Below are positions 62,879-64,000 of a stretch of 64,000 nt of DNA, piece after piece. The notes beneath the pieces are model-generated. The model made no database searches, was not told the DNA's origin, and was given only the letters and a program-made list of their open reading frames with translations. The stretch is from Haloplasma contractile SSD-17B. Lineage in GTDB: Bacteria; Bacillota_I; Bacilli_A; Haloplasmatales; Haloplasmataceae. The stretch spans positions 1 through 64,000 of the forward strand of contig NZ_AFNU02000014.1 in the NCBI RefSeq assembly GCF_000215935.2, in the 5' to 3' direction. The position numbers and the translations under genes were made by a program. Every line of letters begins with the position of its first letter. Within the stretch, counting starts at the first letter, position 1.

Positions 62879-64000
62879 TCATTGTTTCCATTCATTCCAT
62901 ATAAATGAAGTAATTGAATTCCCTTCTATTGTATGTAAAAATTTAGCACCTTTATAGTTGACTTCATACTCTGTATCTCTACTAGAATTGTTATGCACAA
63001 TTAAAGCCGTAGAACCATCTGGATTTCTAAATGCTAATGACTTTATAGTTCGGTTGGTTGATGTTGAATCGATTCTGACAGCACCATTTTCTACATACTT
63101 ACTAAAATGTGCTAGTAAGTAGTACTCGACATTTTTTGTGTATGAGCCATCTTGACTATTGATTGTTACTACACCTCTACAATTACTACATCCACCAAAT
63201 GTAGGGCCATTGTTTTCATCTAATGCTAAGTTCCATAATAAGACTGCCTTACTGTGATGCTCTATTGATCCAAAAAAAATATTATTAAGGTTCCAATTTA
63301 AGTTGTCTTTAAAATTAGTTGACCATGCCCCCGCTGAACATTCAGTAAACCAAATTCCTTTATCAGGGTGTGAATTATTGATATATTGTTGTTCTTCTAC
63401 ATCTCCTTCATAACAGTGAAAAGCTGTCCCTGCAACATATTCTCTAGCTTCTTGGTCATTCAGTACCGTATTCGGATAACTCCAGTCACTCCAGTTATGG
63501 TCATATGCAATAATTTTAGTATCGATATTATTTGATTCAAATGTAGGACCTACGTAATGTTTAATTAGGTGTGTCTGTTGATTAACTGGCATTTTCATAC
63601 TTGGATAATGACTCGTTTCGTGCAAAGGTTCATTTTGCAATGTAACAGCATAAATAGGTAAGCCTTCTTCTTCATAAGCTTTAATGAATTTAACAAAATA
63701 GTTGGCAAATGGATCATAATAATCTGAACTTAACCTACTACCATTTAAGGTTTCGCTATCTTTCATCCATGCAGGCATGCTCCAAGGTGTCCCCATCAAA
63801 TATAGATCATTATTTAACGCTTTTGCTCGTTTTAATACCGGTATTACATGTCGCCTGTCACGCTCAATGCTAAAGTGCTCCAAGTTAGGGTCGGTTTGTC
63901 CAAGTGGAAGGTCATTATATGTATAGCTATCTAAGGCAAAATCAGATGCTCCCATCTGAATCCTGACAAAACTCAAGTTGATTCCCTCTTGTGAAAATAA
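62879..64000 (-). CDS. GH30-family beta-glycosidase (5' end outside window)
   Basis: At least 373 residues are visible; the frame continues past the right edge (it reads LFSQEGINL before the first internal start-like codon). RIQMGASDFALDSYTYND, LMGTPWSMPAWMKDSETLNG (first 20 residues of the motif), acid/base Glu in TLQNEPLHE and nucleophile Glu in WFTECSAG are GH30 hallmarks, as is a C-terminal beta sandwich (STNRTIKSLAFRNPDGSTAL). Members cut beta-1,6-glucan, glucosylceramide or beta-xylosides. The Cys pair GGCSNCRG is a feature of the glucosylceramidase-like subgroup. Confidence 0.9.
   Translation of the reverse strand, partial: LFSQEGINLSFVRIQMGASDFALDSYTYNDLPLGQTDPNLEHFSIERDRRHVIPVLKRAKALNNDLYLMGTPWSMPAWMKDSETLNGSRLSSDYYDPFANYFVKFIKAYEEEGLPIYAVTLQNEPLHETSHYPSMKMPVNQQTHLIKHYVGPTFESNNIDTKIIAYDHNWSDWSYPNTVLNDQEAREYVAGTAFHCYEGDVEEQQYINNSHPDKGIWFTECSAGAWSTNFKDNLNWNLNNIFFGSIEHHSKAVLLWNLALDENNGPTFGGCSNCRGVVTINSQDGSYTKNVEYYLLAHFSKYVENGAVRIDSTSTNRTIKSLAFRNPDGSTALIVHNNSSRDTEYEVNYKGAKFLHTIEGNSITSFIWNEWKQ

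Noticed and set aside
1-64000. tRNA, rRNA, CRISPR array, insertion sequence, prophage or replication origin
   Set aside because: I looked for T-loop sequences, regular spaced repeats, transposase or integrase motifs and origin boxes, and saw none. A profile search could still find something small.

Overview
The window is AT-rich DNA from a low-GC, Gram-positive, endospore-forming member of the Bacillota. The evidence is lipoprotein signal peptides, strong AGGAGG ribosome sites, T-box and purine riboswitches, flotillin/YuaF and PadR-HAAS envelope genes, and three genes for small acid-soluble spore proteins (SASPs) or SASP-like proteins. I cannot fix the genus. I saw no tRNA or rRNA gene, CRISPR array, phage or transposon. 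Both ends cut genes: a gamma-SASP-like gene on the left and a GH30 glycosidase on the right.

Layout. 1-4.5 kb: spore-protein genes, a putative tryptophan/tyrosine-type ABC transporter and, upstream of it in the same direction, a HutP-family gene separated by a leader with an intrinsic terminator. 4.6-9 kb: a TcyP-like cystine symporter and a histidine-type ABC transporter behind a T-box leader. 9-12.8 kb: nitronate monooxygenase-like enzyme, MscS channel, lipase-like hydrolase. 13-15.3 kb: cystine-type ABC transporter (tcyABC). 15.4-18.3 kb: AmmeMemoRadiSam pair and a DUF6508-like gene. 18.5-28.9 kb: envelope protein, YetF, M42 peptidase, PHP hydrolase, GH31 glucosidase, Prx6, small membrane proteins. 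29-31.3 kb: padR-HAAS-DUF4097 module with twin operators. 31.5-44 kb: SDR, a dead YkuE-type gene, Nudix, M3 peptidase, membrane and lipoproteins, amidohydrolase, HAD phosphatase, topoisomerase III. 44-53 kb: thioesterase, DUF3137, repeat lipoprotein, yuaF-floT, a likely orphan small RNA, phosphoesterase, PrsA-like foldase. 53-60.8 kb: purine block with a BMP-type nucleoside ABC transporter and xpt-guaA, each behind its own guanine riboswitch. 61-64 kb: yaaA and two beta-glucan-type glycosidases.

How it works together. The strongest theme is amino-acid and purine supply under RNA or operator control. The tcyP-like and tcyABC promoters share an almost identical core plus two TGTGA-N6-TCACA-type boxes with the same geometry, which points to one unidentified regulator of cystine uptake. 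The T-box carries a CAC specifier and a TGGG tRNA-end motif, both fitting tRNA-His, and precedes the histidine-type transporter. Guanine aptamers control salvage/synthesis and nucleoside import. The order hutP-like gene, NAG-rich leader, terminator, transporter mirrors the B. subtilis hut operon and suggests an undescribed HutP-type antitermination circuit for an amino-acid transporter.
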